Assembly (NCBI GenBank): GCA_024510845.1
Contig: JANEMA010000013.1
Span: 1 to 42,134, forward strand
DNA: 42,134 nt
Direction of reading: 5' to 3'
Source of the DNA: Gammaproteobacteria bacterium
GTDB lineage: Bacteria > Pseudomonadota > Gammaproteobacteria > Chromatiales > Chromatiaceae
The notes beneath the pieces were generated by a model that searched no databases, was not told the DNA's origin, and saw only the letters and a program-made list of their open reading frames with translations. This document shows, in pieces, positions 18,410 through 27,300 of this stretch; position 1 is the stretch's first letter; every line of letters starts with the position of its first letter. Made by a program: the position numbers and the translations under genes.

Positions 18410-19107
18410 GACGTTTGCACCCCTTTTCCTTGCACGTAATGGAGGAGCCCGTTCAGCGTGAACGCAAGCAGCAGCAGAATGGCGCCCAGTGCGATGCCCT
18501 GGGCAAACTCCCCTTTGCTGGTTTCCAGCGCGATGGCGGTGGGGATATTGCGGGTGTAGTTGAGAATATTGCCACCCAGCATCATCGAGGCGCCCACCTC
18601 GGCGATGATCCGTCCATAGGCGGCCAGCAGCGCGGCGAGCAGGCCGAAGCGGGTCTCCCTGATCACCACGAAAAAGGCGCGCAGGGGAGAGGCGCCCAGA
18701 GTGCGCGCGGTCTCCCATGCGCGTTTGTCGGCCGACTGCAGGGCGGCATGCCCCATCGCCACCAAAATCGGGAAGGCCAGTGCGATCTGTCCCAGCACCA
18801 TGGCCGACTGGGTGAACAGCAGGCGCCAGTCACCCAGTGGCCCTCTGTTGGAGAGCAGCAGATAGAGCGTCAATCCCACCACTACGGCCGGCACCGACAG
18901 CAGCGTGCTGAAGAGTGATACCAGCACCCGTCGCCCCGGAAAACGCAGATAGGCCAGAGCAAAGGCGATGAGCAGCGCGGGTGGCGTGGCGATGAGAATG
19001 GCGCTACCCGAAACCTTGAAAGAGATGGCAATGATCTGCCACAGCGCCTCGTCACCGCTGATCAGCAGCTCCAGGGCCTTTTCGGTGGCTTCAAGCAGCG
19101 CACTCAT
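18406..19107 (-). CDS. tupB: Tungstate ABC transporter permease
   Basis: A 233-aa inner-membrane permease with about five or six hydrophobic helices and the ABC-coupling loop EVGASMMLGGNILNYTRNIPTA, broken around residues 168-190, typical of the TupB/ModB-like group. It begins 2 nt after the tupA stop and overlaps tupC by ATGA. The operon order tupA-tupB-tupC is the standard one. Confidence 0.9.
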
Positions 19108-19108
19108 G

Positions 19109-19966
19109 TTACGGCTTCAGCAGGGCGACTTCGTCGGCCTTGGCGTCGGGTTTGAAAAGCTGTTGGCCGTGGAGGGTGAAGGCGGCGATGCGGGCCTGTC
19201 CTTCCTTGCCGGTCATCCAGCGGATCAGCGCCATGGCCCCCTCGTGGTTGATGTGCGGGTGCACCTCGGGATTGACCGCAATGATGCCGTAGGGGTTGAA
19301 CAGCAGCGGGTCGCCCTCGAAGGCGATGCGCAGCGGCAGCTTCTCCCGATAGGCGAGCCAGGTGCCGCGGTCGGTGAGGGTATAGGCGCTCAGTTCTCCG
19401 GCCATCTGCAGCACCTTGCCCATGCCCTGGCCGGCTTCGCGGTACCACTTTCCTTCGGGCTTTATCCCGGCCTTCTTCCACAGGCCCAGTTCCTTCTTGT
19501 GGGTGCCCGAATCGTCGCTGCGGGAGATGAAGAGCGCCTCATGCCGGGCAATCTTGCGAAAAGCGTCTCCGGCATCGCGAGAGTCGCGAACGCCGGCAGG
19601 ATAACCGGCCGGCCCAACCAGAACAAAATCGTTATACATGACGCTGAAACGCCGTTCACCGAATCCCTCCCTGACGAATTCGTCTTCGGCCTTGCGTGCG
19701 TGTACCAGTACCACGTCCACATCTCCGTCGCGGCCCATTCGCAGCGCCTTGCCGGTACCCACGGCAATCACATGCACCTTGTATCCGTTGCCCTTTTCGA
19801 AGTATGGCAACAGTGCCTGCAACAACCCCGAGTTATCAGTGCTGGTGGTGGTCGCCAGCCGGATCACCTGTTGTGGCTCACCGGCCTGCGCAACAGCAAA
19901 CTGAAGCGCCGACAAGGTGAGCAGAAAAAGGGAAAAGATGCGAACGAAGATATTTCTACAGGTCAT
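19109..19966 (-). CDS. tupA: Tungstate-binding periplasmic protein
   Basis: A 285-aa substrate-binding protein with a signal peptide (hydrophobic core about residues 8-24, cleavage near AVAQA) and the TupA hallmark TTTSTDNSGLL at residues 40-50, which binds the oxyanion; TupA proteins strongly prefer tungstate to molybdate. Further blocks are VDVVLVHARKAEDEF, NDFVLVGPAGYPA and SRSDDSGTHKKE. The start at 19966 has GAGG a few nt upstream and gives the signal peptide; the longer open frame upstream is not coding-like. The AOR operon starts divergently about 1.1 kb away. Confidence 0.92.
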   Translation of the reverse strand: MTCRNIFVRIFSLFLLTLSALQFAVAQAGEPQQVIRLATTTSTDNSGLLQALLPYFEKGNGYKVHVIAVGTGKALRMGRDGDVDVVLVHARKAEDEFVREGFGERRFSVMYNDFVLVGPAGYPAGVRDSRDAGDAFRKIARHEALFISRSDDSGTHKKELGLWKKAGIKPEGKWYREAGQGMGKVLQMAGELSAYTLTDRGTWLAYREKLPLRIAFEGDPLLFNPYGIIAVNPEVHPHINHEGAMALIRWMTGKEGQARIAAFTLHGQQLFKPDAKADEVALLKP

Positions 19967-20119
19967 AGTCCTCGCCTGGTTTGATTGGGTGCCGGATGTT
20001 TCGGCAAGATGGATGCCAACGACTTTTCGATCCGTGAAAAACAGGGCCTGACAATCCGAAGCCCTTGGTTCACCTCGTGCAACATGGCTCCGTCGTGGGT
20101 GTCGGGACATACCGGGCGG

Positions 20120-20147
20120 ATTGTAACACCCCGATATGGGGACATTA
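20120..20147 (-). promoter_or_regulatory. Candidate tup promoter -10 and overlapping imperfect palindrome
   Basis: On the minus strand TACAAT (20120-20125) resembles a -10 box about 155 nt before tupA. A 24-bp imperfect palindrome (20124-20147, TAA...CCC.ATAT.GGG...TTA, 16 of 24 positions symmetric) overlaps its upstream edge and occupies the spacer. No convincing -35 is seen. The arrangement would suit metal-dependent repression, by inference. Confidence 0.35.
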
Positions 20148-20480
20148 TGACCCACCCCGGGAGGCTGGTCGGGCTGGCGGTGCCAAGGATGCATGGGGAG
20201 CTTGTTCAGACGGCCGTCGAATTCCACATTTGGCTCCTCTGGCGCGGACACCGCCAATCTGCCAAGTGAACGGAGAGCGAAAGAAGGGGCGATTGCTGTC
20301 CTGCATCCAGCCGTTGACAGTCCGTTGAGAAACTTCCGGAATTCCGCGAAATGAAGTATCGACAGGGTGATATTGCCGATGTGATGTCCGAACCTGCAGC
20401 ATACAGCAAGAGGTGTTGTTCAGCACGGTGAACCCGGAGTGGCTTATGCCGAAGGATCATCCGCTGTGACCCATCCGGCG

Positions 20481-20555
20481 GATGGCAAGCTGCCCATCTG
20501 CGCCGAGGTGTGCTCCACCATTGCCACCATCAGCAAACAGCTGCGCGACCGGGTT
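20481..20555 (+). pseudogene. Remnant of formate dehydrogenase iron-sulfur (beta) subunit
   Basis: In one frame the sequence reads DGKLPICAEVCST followed, after a short insertion/deletion, by ISKQLRDRV. This matches the conserved C-terminal part of FDH beta subunits (GKLP-CAE-C-TKALLAGDGD then IYRxRV), with the KALLAGDG block missing. The rest of the gene is absent. It lies upstream of, and on the same strand as, the gamma-subunit remnant, in the normal beta-gamma order. Confidence 0.6.
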
Positions 20556-20696
20556 GGGACTTTGTTTCTGGTAGTTGTGCTATTTTTATGTTGTGCTTCC
20601 GGAAGCGGAACCTTGTTTTAGAAGTATGATTTGAACTGGCTGTTGACAGCAGGGAGCTGATCGGCAGCGCCCGTCCCAGGGCAGGTTTCTCCGAAC

Positions 20697-20894
20697 ATGG
20701 GCGAGGAGCTTTTTTCTGGTCGGTGCCCCTGTTCTGGCCCACCATTGCGCTGTCGACGGCGGTCAGCGGACACGTTGTATGTGGCTTTCGCGGTGAAGGG
20801 GATGCTCTCGGGAATGGCCAGCGGCCATGTGGAGTTCAACTGGGCACGATCTCATCTACAGCGAGTGAGCCAGACAGAAGGAGGAAACCGGTGA
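20697..20894 (+). pseudogene. Remnant of formate dehydrogenase cytochrome b (gamma) subunit
   Basis: Two frames carry pieces of an FDH gamma subunit. One reads FFWSVPLFWPTIALSTAVSG, like the membrane helix after the haem-binding region. A second carries KGMLSGMASGHVEFNWARSH to a stop at 20894, like the family's C-terminus (GMxxGxVdxNWAxxHH). The frameshift between them and the missing N-terminal half show that it is decayed. Its position next to tup/mob/moe genes fits a former molybdo- or tungsto-formate dehydrogenase locus. Confidence 0.55.
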
Positions 20895-21105
20895 GGTGAT
20901 ACTGCGCGAAGAAGTGGAGCAGGATATCTGGTACGGCCTTCCCGACAGCAGATGAAGAGCACCTGATGGTGTGCGGTCTCTGGTGTTGTCTGGCAGGTCG
21001 CCCTGCCTTGTCGGGAGCCTTGAATAGCAGGGTGCTCCGGGGGATATGGCGCCCTTTCACATTGGCAGTACGGTAGAAAAATGCTAACCAGTCAGGAGAA
21101 ATCTT

Positions 21106-21579
21106 ATGTATCGATCACTCAGTATCGACCCCGATAAGTGTACGGGCTGTCTCCAGTGTGAGATGGCCTGCTCTTACGAATATGAGGGTGTTTTCAATCC
21201 CGCCCATTCACGCATCAAGGTATTCACCTTTCATCAGGAAGGGCGCTTTGTCCCCTATACCTGTACGCAGTGCGCAGATGCCTGGTGCCAGCATGCCTGT
21301 CCCGTGGATGCCATCCGGGTCGATGCGGAAACCGGCGCCAAGGAGATCAAGGAAAATCTCTGCGTGGGCTGCAAGGTGTGCACCATCGCCTGTCCCTTCG
21401 GCACCGTCAATTACAACCACGATCGCGGCAAGGTGTTGAAATGCGATCTGTGTGGCGGTGATCCCGCCTGTGCACGGGCCTGCCCCACTCAGGCCATCAC
21501 TTATGTCGATGGCGACTGGGCCGGCTACGAGAAGATGCGTGCCTGGGCTGCCCGGACAGACAACGCAACCCACGCTTGA
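21106..21579 (+). CDS. aorA: Four-cluster ferredoxin-like subunit of the aldehyde oxidoreductase complex
   Basis: A 157-aa polyferredoxin with four cysteine groups: CTGCLQCEMAC, CTQCADAWCQHACP, CVGCKVCTIACP and CDLCGGDPACARACP, enough for four [4Fe-4S] clusters. It should carry electrons between the AOR large subunit and the FAD protein encoded downstream, matching AorA of the three-subunit AOR described from Aromatoleum. A strong ribosome site (AGGAG about 8 nt upstream) supports the start. It is the first gene of the plus-strand operon and is separated from the AOR gene by 13 nt. It acts in the cytoplasm, with no signal peptide. Confidence 0.9.
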   Translation: MYRSLSIDPDKCTGCLQCEMACSYEYEGVFNPAHSRIKVFTFHQEGRFVPYTCTQCADAWCQHACPVDAIRVDAETGAKEIKENLCVGCKVCTIACPFGTVNYNHDRGKVLKCDLCGGDPACARACPTQAITYVDGDWAGYEKMRAWAARTDNATHA

Positions 21580-21592
21580 GAGGAGAGACACG

Positions 21593-23440
21593 ATGGGATG
21601 GCAAAAAAAGATTCTGCGCGTCAATCTCACTGAAGGCACCTGCATCAGTGAGCCTCTCGACATGGGGTGGGCCAACGAATACCTGGGGCAGAGGGGGTTG
21701 GCCACCAAGTACCTGGTGGAAGAGGTGGACCCCAAGGTGGACCCGCTCTCGCCGGAGAACAAGCTCATCTTCGCTACCGGGCCGCTCACCGGCACACCGG
21801 CCTCCACCGGTGCCCGTTATTCGGTCATCACCAAGGGGGCGCTCACCGGAGCCATCGCCTGCTCCAACTCCGGTGGCTATTTCGGTGCCGAGCTGAAGTT
21901 TGCCGGCTGGGACATGATCATTTTCGAAGGGTGTGCCGAGAAACCGGTCTACCTCTATATCAACGATGATCAGGCTGAGCTGTTGCCGGCGGATGACCTG
22001 TGGGGCAAGAGTGTCTGGGAAACCGACGAGATCCTGCATCGCGTCCACCAGGATCCGCAGCTGCGCATCTCGGCAATCGGCCGGGCGGGGGAGAAAGGCG
22101 TGCTCTACGCCTGCATCGTCAACGACCTGCACCGCGCGGCCGGCCGTTCCGGTGTGGGCGCGGTGATGGGATCGAAGAACCTCAAGGCAGTGGCGGTGCG
22201 TGGCACCAAGGGGGTGCGAGTTGCCGATCCGGAAAGGTTCCTGAAGGTGGTGGCGGAGAAGAAGCAGGTGTTGGCCGAGAACGCCGTCACCGGCCAGGGG
22301 TTGCCCGCCTACGGCACCCAGGTGTTGATGAACGTCATCAACGAGCTGGGGGCGCTGCCGACGCGCAATGCGCGGGATGTGCAGTTCGAAGGCGCTTCCA
22401 GGATATCGGGCGAGGCGATGCACGAACCCCGGGGCAGCGAGCAGAAGCCCAACCTGGTGACCAACCAGGCCTGCTTTGGTTGCACGATCGCTTGCGGTCG
22501 CATCTCCCGTATCGACAAGGGGCACTACACCGTGGTGAACCGGCCCGAATACTGGGGTGCCTCCGGTGGGCTCGAGTACGAGAATGCCTGGTCGCTGGGG
22601 GCCGATTGTGGCGTGGAAGACCTCGATGCGCTCACCTGGGCCAACTTCGTCTGCAACGAGCAGGGGCTCGATCCCATCTCCTTCGGCGCCACGCTGGCGG
22701 CCGCCATGGAGCTTTACGAAACAGGCGTGATCACCGACGAGGATACCGGTGGCATTGCGCTGAAGTTCGGTTCGGCGGAGGCCCTGACCAGCATGGTACA
22801 GCAGGTGGCCAACGGAGAAGGCTTCGGTCGGGAACTGGCGCTGGGTTCCAGGCGGCTGTGCGAAAAGTACGGTCATCCCGAGCTGTCCATGACGGTGAAG
22901 GGCCAGGAGTTCCCCGCCTACGATCCGCGCGGCATCCAGGGTATGGGCCTCACCTATGCCACCAGCAACCGAGGGGCCTGTCACCTGCGCAGTTACACGG
23001 TTTCGTCCGAGGTGCTGGGCATACCGGAAAAGACCGATCCGCTGGTGACCGACGGCAAGCCGGCGTTGGTCAAGGCGTTTCAGGATGTCACCGCCACGGT
23101 GGACGCTTCCGGTCTCTGTTTGTTCAGCACCTTCGCCTGGAGCCTGGAAGATATCCAGCCTCAGATCGATGCCGCCTGCGAAGGAGACTGGAGTCTCGAT
23201 CGCCTGCTGGAGATGGGCGAGCGCATCTGGAACCTGGAGCGGCAGTTCAACATCGCGGCCGGCTTCACCGGCAAGGATGATCGGTTACCCAAACGGCTGG
23301 TCAGCGAGCCGGTAAAGAGTGGACCGGCCAAGGGGTTGGTGAACCAGCTGGACAAGATGCTGCCGGAGTATTACCAGTTGCGTGGTTGGGACGAGGGCGG
23401 TGTGCCCAGGGAAGAGACCCTCGAGCGTCTTGGACTTTGA
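21593..23440 (+). CDS. aorB: Tungsten-type aldehyde:ferredoxin oxidoreductase large subunit
   Basis: A 615-aa AOR-family enzyme that oxidises aldehydes to acids (or, reversed, reduces activated acids) using a tungsten bis-molybdopterin cofactor and one [4Fe-4S] cluster. Cluster ligands are visible as C294, C297 and C301 in ACFGCTIACGR and the distant C509 in DASGLCLFSTF. The N-terminus MGWQKKILRVNLTEG, the pterin loops TGPLTGTPASTGARYSV and GRSGVGAVMGSKNLKAVAV, and RGACHLRSYT fit the family; length is normal. The start at 21593 follows GAGAGGAGAG. The substrate is not fixed by sequence; aldehyde detoxification or aromatic/aliphatic aldehyde oxidation is likely. The adjacent tungstate importer supports tungsten rather than molybdenum. 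Confidence 0.93.
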   Translation: MGWQKKILRVNLTEGTCISEPLDMGWANEYLGQRGLATKYLVEEVDPKVDPLSPENKLIFATGPLTGTPASTGARYSVITKGALTGAIACSNSGGYFGAELKFAGWDMIIFEGCAEKPVYLYINDDQAELLPADDLWGKSVWETDEILHRVHQDPQLRISAIGRAGEKGVLYACIVNDLHRAAGRSGVGAVMGSKNLKAVAVRGTKGVRVADPERFLKVVAEKKQVLAENAVTGQGLPAYGTQVLMNVINELGALPTRNARDVQFEGASRISGEAMHEPRGSEQKPNLVTNQACFGCTIACGRISRIDKGHYTVVNRPEYWGASGGLEYENAWSLGADCGVEDLDALTWANFVCNEQGLDPISFGATLAAAMELYETGVITDEDTGGIALKFGSAEALTSMVQQVANGEGFGRELALGSRRLCEKYGHPELSMTVKGQEFPAYDPRGIQGMGLTYATSNRGACHLRSYTVSSEVLGIPEKTDPLVTDGKPALVKAFQDVTATVDASGLCLFSTFAWSLEDIQPQIDAACEGDWSLDRLLEMGERIWNLERQFNIAAGFTGKDDRLPKRLVSEPVKSGPAKGLVNQLDKMLPEYYQLRGWDEGGVPREETLERLGL

Positions 23441-23462
23441 AGGTCAAGCGGAGGCTGTCTGA

Positions 23463-24695
23463 ATGCGTCACGTGATAGTCGGCAGAGGGCCTGCGGGGGT
23501 GGTGGCGGCCGAAACCCTGCGCGCCCATGACCGTGCGAGCGAGGTGCTGCTCATCGGCGACGAGCCGGGTCCGGCATACTCCCGTATGGCCATTCCCTAC
23601 CTTCTGGCACGCCAGATCCGTGAGGAGGGGACCTGGTTGCGTCACGATACCACTCACTTCGAGCGTCAGAGGGTCGGCCAGCTGGAAACCCGGGTGGAGG
23701 CGCTGAACGCCGAGAGCAAAACCCTTGCTCTGGCCAACGGCACCACCCTCGATTACGACCGGCTGCTGTTGGCCACCGGCTCCTCGCCGGTCGATCCGCC
23801 CATCGAAGGGGTGGATCTGCCGCGGGTGCATCACTGCTGGACGCTGGAGGATGCCCACCACATCATGGAGTCGGCCGAGGCCGGCTCCAGGGTGGTGCTG
23901 ATGGGTGCCGGTTTCATCGGTTGCATCATCATGGAGGCGCTGAAACTGCGCGGTGTGCGCCTGACCGTGGTAGAGGCGGGCGACCGCATGGTGCCGCGGA
24001 TGATGGACCAGGTGGCCGGCAACCTCATCAAGCAGTGGTGCATCGACCAGGGCATCGAGGTGTGTACCTCCACCCGTATCACCCGCATCGAACCCGGTGA
24101 TGAAGGGTTGTGGCTGCATTGCGAGCCAGGCGAGCCCATGCAGGCCGATCTGGTGGTGGTGGCCACCGGCGTGCGCCCCAACGTCGGCTTTCTGCAGGAA
24201 AGCGGCGTGGAGATCGGCAACGGCATCCGGGTCGACGCACATCAGCGCAGCAGTGTGGACGATGTCTATGCGGCGGGCGACGTGTGCGAGGGCGCGAGCT
24301 GGCAGGGTGGCCGGGGTGTCCACGCCATCCAGCCGATGGCGGTGGAGACAGCGCGGGTGGCCGCGCTGAACATGGTGGGGCGGGAGGCGACCCATGTGGG
24401 CAGCCTCGACATGAACGTGCTCGACACCCTGGGGCTCATCTCGGTCTCTTACGGCCAGTGGATGGGGGTAGAGGGTGGCGATTCCGCCAGCCTGCTTGAT
24501 GAACGGAGCGGCCGTTATGTAAAGCTCCGGTTCGACGGCGACCATCTCATCGGTGGCATCACCCTGGGCATCACCGAGCATGTGGGGGCGTTGCGTGGCC
24601 TGATCCAGAGCCGCAGGCACCTGGGTGTGTGGAAAAAGCACCTGATGGAGAATCCCACGCGCTTCATGGAGGCCTGGGTCTCCACGGTGCCCTGA
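23463..24695 (+). CDS. aorC: FAD-dependent NAD(P)H oxidoreductase subunit of the AOR complex
   Basis: A 410-aa pyridine-nucleotide-disulfide-type oxidoreductase. FAD-binding VGRGPAGVVAAETLR at the N-terminus, LLLATGSSPVDPP, the second Rossmann loop VLMGAGFIGC for NAD(P)H, VVATGVRPN and the FAD-closing VYAAGDVCEG are present. There is no redox-active CxxxxC pair, so it is an electron-transfer flavoprotein and not a disulfide reductase. In the operon it would pass electrons from the ferredoxin subunit to NAD(P)+. The start at 23463 is 22 nt after aorB. The C-terminal 90 residues resemble nitrite-reductase-type NirB/FAD domains. Confidence 0.87.
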   Translation: MRHVIVGRGPAGVVAAETLRAHDRASEVLLIGDEPGPAYSRMAIPYLLARQIREEGTWLRHDTTHFERQRVGQLETRVEALNAESKTLALANGTTLDYDRLLLATGSSPVDPPIEGVDLPRVHHCWTLEDAHHIMESAEAGSRVVLMGAGFIGCIIMEALKLRGVRLTVVEAGDRMVPRMMDQVAGNLIKQWCIDQGIEVCTSTRITRIEPGDEGLWLHCEPGEPMQADLVVVATGVRPNVGFLQESGVEIGNGIRVDAHQRSSVDDVYAAGDVCEGASWQGGRGVHAIQPMAVETARVAALNMVGREATHVGSLDMNVLDTLGLISVSYGQWMGVEGGDSASLLDERSGRYVKLRFDGDHLIGGITLGITEHVGALRGLIQSRRHLGVWKKHLMENPTRFMEAWVSTVP

Positions 24696-24697
24696 GC

Positions 24698-24952
24698 ATG
24701 TCCATGCCGGTGACGTTCAAACTCTACGCCTCGCTGATGGTGTATCTGCCGCCGGAAGCGAAGAGGCATGCGGTGACGCTGGAGGTACCGGAGGGCACCG
24801 CGCCCATCCAGTTGCTGGAGCGCTACGGCGTGCCTTTGGCGGATGTCCATCTGCTTCTCGTCAACGGTGTTTTCCTCCCGCCTTCGCAGCGGCACCGTCC
24901 GCTCGAGGCGGGTGACACGCTGGCTGTCTGGCCGGCCGTGGCTGGTGGTTGA
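24698..24952 (+). CDS. MoaD/ThiS-like sulfur carrier protein
   Basis: An 84-aa beta-grasp protein ending AVAGG. The terminal Gly-Gly is the thiocarboxylation site of MoaD/ThiS proteins, and LLVNGVFLPPSQRHRPLEAGDTLAVWP, broken near residues 53-78, is the usual C-terminal half. It begins 2 nt after the aorC stop. A dedicated MoaD-like protein in an AOR operon would supply sulfur for the pterin dithiolene. It could alternatively be a general paralogue. Confidence 0.85.
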   Translation: MSMPVTFKLYASLMVYLPPEAKRHAVTLEVPEGTAPIQLLERYGVPLADVHLLLVNGVFLPPSQRHRPLEAGDTLAVWPAVAGG

Positions 24953-25214
24953 AGGGGCCTGGATTCCCCCGGTGCTTTGCCGGGAGAAGGGGCTCACCGT
25001 CGCTGCCCGCCAGGAGGGAAACAAGGTGAGCATCCGAATGCAGCGTTGAACCATTTGCGGGAGTTGTCTCGCCTGGCAAACCAGTGGGGCATAGTGCGAG
25101 CGCATCGATACTGAACTCGAAGTGGATACCTTGAAATACGCTGCAAAACCGGACAGTTCTATTCGTTGTCAACAGTACAACCGAGTCTCCGGCCGGCCGG
25201 TGCAAGGCAGGTCA

Positions 25215-25889
25215 TCAGATCCAGCCGCGTTGCGCCAGCGAACAGTGCTCGTTGTCGCCGATCACGATGTGGTCGAGCACGCGCACGTCGATCAGGGCCA
25301 GGGCGTCGCGCAGGCGCAGGGTGACCTGGCGGTCGGCCTCGCTGGGTTCGGCGACTCCCGAAGGGTGGTTGTGGCTGAGGATCACTGCCGCGGCATTGTG
25401 TGCCAAGGAGCGTCGCACCACCTCGCGTGGATAGACGCTGGCACCGTCGATGGTGCCGTGGAACAGCTCTTCGAAGGCAATCAGCCGGTGGCGGTTGTCG
25501 AGGAACAGTACCGCGAAACATTCACTTGGGAGGTCACCCAGGTGGGCCCGCAGGTAGTCGATGCATTTCTCCGGTTCATCGATGGTGGCTCTGCGCTGCA
25601 GGCGTTCGCTGATGTGGCGTCGGTTCATCTCCAGCACGGCCTGCAGCTGGGCATACTTGGCATCGCCCAGTCCCGGTGCGGCGCAGAAGTCGTGTCGTGA
25701 GGCGTTGAGCAATGCACGCAGACTGCTGAAACGTGTCAACAGTTCGCGCGCCAGGTCCACGGCACTGTGTCCCTTGACCCCGGTACGCAGAAAGATCGCC
25801 AGCAGCTCGGCGTCGCTGAGCGCTTCCGCGCCATGTGTCAGCAGTTTTTCGCGTGGCCGCTCGTCGGCAGGCCAGTCCCGTATGCTCAT
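25215..25889 (-). CDS. radC: RadC family JAB-domain protein
   Basis: A 224-aa DUF2466/RadC protein. The N-terminal helix-hairpin-helix region ([20 protein letters not shown] is the typical start; [15 protein letters not shown]) is followed by the JAB/MPN metal site HNHPSG with the downstream SEADRQVT and the upstream catalytic-type Glu region [16 protein letters not shown]. The cellular role is unsettled, and the early link to DNA repair is disputed. It is convergent with the AOR operon and divergent from coaBC, the standard genomic place for radC. AGGGGC precedes the start. Confidence 0.93.
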   Translation of the reverse strand: MSIRDWPADERPREKLLTHGAEALSDAELLAIFLRTGVKGHSAVDLARELLTRFSSLRALLNASRHDFCAAPGLGDAKYAQLQAVLEMNRRHISERLQRRATIDEPEKCIDYLRAHLGDLPSECFAVLFLDNRHRLIAFEELFHGTIDGASVYPREVVRRSLAHNAAAVILSHNHPSGVAEPSEADRQVTLRLRDALALIDVRVLDHIVIGDNEHCSLAQRGWI

Positions 25890-26054
25890 GGTTTTGCCCC
25901 TGAAAGCCGATGAGGTGAAAGGATTTTACCAGCCCTGTACATGTCACCAGCCAAACCTTGTTCGAAGGTGGGGATACCCGCCGACCGGACAATGCAGGTA
26001 GAACGAGAGAGAGAATCGGAACCAGAGCTTATGGCGTGCCTGGGGGGTAGCAAG

Positions 26055-26060
26055 TACACT
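26055..26060 (+). promoter_or_regulatory. Candidate coaBC -10 box
   Basis: TACACT ends 7 nt before the coaBC ATG, so transcription would begin at or next to the start codon. No ribosome site lies upstream of that ATG. Confidence 0.35.
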
Positions 26061-26067
26061 TGGGCTC

Positions 26068-27300
26068 ATGACTGTGAGTGATCACTTTCGACTGCGTGAC
26101 CGGCACATCTTGCTAGGCGTGACCGGGGGCATTGCTGCCTACAAGACCGCCGAGTTGGCGCGTTTGCTGGTACGCGCCGGTGCCGATGTTCAGGTGGTGA
26201 TGACCGAGGCGGCGGGCATTTTCATCGGCGGGTCGACCTTTCAGGCGATCACGGGGCGGCCGGTGCGTCGGTCGTTGTTCGATCCCGCACACGAGGCGGC
26301 CATGGGGCATATCGAACTGGCGCGCTGGGCCGAACTGATCCTGGTGGCGCCAGCGAGCGCCGACTTCCTGGCACGCCTGCATGCCGGTCTGGCCGATGAT
26401 CTGCTGTCTACCCTGTGCCTGGCCAGTGAGGCGCCACTGGCGGTGGCGCCAGCCATGAACCGGAATATGTGGAGACACCCGGCGACGGCTGCCAACGTCG
26501 AGGCGCTGCGTGTGCGTGGAGTGCGGGTATGGGGGCCGGCCGAGGGAGAGCAGGCCTGCGGTGACCAGGGACCGGGTCGCCTGCTCGAGCCGGCCGAACT
26601 GCTGGTTCGGGTCGGCGAGTGGTTGGGACAAGGGAGTCTGATCGGGCGCAAGGCGGTGGTCACCGCCGGACCTACACGTGAACCGCTCGATCCGGTCCGC
26701 TTCCTCGGCAACCGGAGTTCGGGCAAGATGGGCTATGCAGTGGCCGAGGCCCTGGTCCGCGAAGGGGCGGATGTGATCCTGGTCAGCGGTCCGGTGAGTC
26801 TGGACGTGCCGTCTGGGGTGCGGCGTGTCTCGGTGGAGACGGCCTTGGCGATGCGCGAGGCCGTGCTCGATGCAGTGACCGGGGTCGATCTGTTTGTGGC
26901 CTGTGCGGCAGTAGCCGATTACCGTCCGCGCCAGATAGTGGATCAGAAGATAAAGAAGACCGAAGAGACCTTGCGGCTCGAGCTGGTAAGAAATCCCGAT
27001 ATCCTGCGTGAAGTCGCTGCCTTGCCGGATCGTCCCTTCTGTGTGGGATTTGCTGCGGAGACCGATGCACTGGCGGTGCATGCGGAGGCCAAGCGGAAGG
27101 CCAAGGGAATCGACATGATCGCCGCCAATCTGGTTGGTGGGGGCGAAGGATTCGAAACCGACGACAATGCACTGCTGGTGCTCTGGGAGGGGGGATGGCT
27201 CGAACTGCCCCGGCAACAGAAGACCCGACTGGCCGAGCAACTGGTCTCGGTGATCGCGGAGAGTATGGATGCACAGGCTACAATTGAAGATCCTCGATGA
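26068..27300 (+). CDS. coaBC: Bifunctional phosphopantothenoylcysteine decarboxylase / phosphopantothenate-cysteine ligase
   Basis: A 410-aa fusion catalysing two steps of coenzyme A synthesis in the cytoplasm. The N-terminal CoaC flavoprotein domain has [13 protein letters not shown], the active-site His in [18 protein letters not shown] and the catalytic CGD in [11 protein letters not shown]. The C-terminal CoaB ligase domain begins near residue 195 with [26 protein letters not shown] (only part needed for recognition) and has the KIKK loop. It overlaps dut by 32 bp, as commonly seen. The start codon has no ribosome site but a close -10-like hexamer. Confidence 0.96.
   Translation: MTVSDHFRLRDRHILLGVTGGIAAYKTAELARLLVRAGADVQVVMTEAAGIFIGGSTFQAITGRPVRRSLFDPAHEAAMGHIELARWAELILVAPASADFLARLHAGLADDLLSTLCLASEAPLAVAPAMNRNMWRHPATAANVEALRVRGVRVWGPAEGEQACGDQGPGRLLEPAELLVRVGEWLGQGSLIGRKAVVTAGPTREPLDPVRFLGNRSSGKMGYAVAEALVREGADVILVSGPVSLDVPSGVRRVSVETALAMREAVLDAVTGVDLFVACAAVADYRPRQIVDQKIKKTEETLRLELVRNPDILREVAALPDRPFCVGFAAETDALAVHAEAKRKAKGIDMIAANLVGGGEGFETDDNALLVLWEGGWLELPRQQKTRLAEQLVSVIAESMDAQATIEDPR

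Larger units (their letters stand above)
19967..21105. other. 1.1-kb gap between tupA and the AOR operon
   Basis: Apart from the candidate tup promoter and the formate dehydrogenase remnants listed separately, no intact gene was recognised. Other notable marks are the palindrome GCTTCCGGAAGC (20595-20606) and two hairpin-forming segments before the AOR operon: GGCAGG facing CCTGCC near 20992-21007, and GGAGC facing GCTCC near 21009-21033. They could form a structured leader for the AOR transcript. A clear promoter for that operon was not found. Confidence 0.5.

Noticed and set aside
20439..20621. Treating this 60-codon frame as an intact gene
   Set aside because: Only its middle matches an FDH beta subunit; the ends are unrelated and the family core is missing, so it is a remnant.
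21062..21090. Sigma-54 or sigma-70 promoter upstream of the AOR operon (TTGGCA...)
   Set aside because: The GG-N10-GC pattern of sigma-54 promoters is absent, and the sigma-70 match at 17-nt spacing (TAACCA) is too weak to call.
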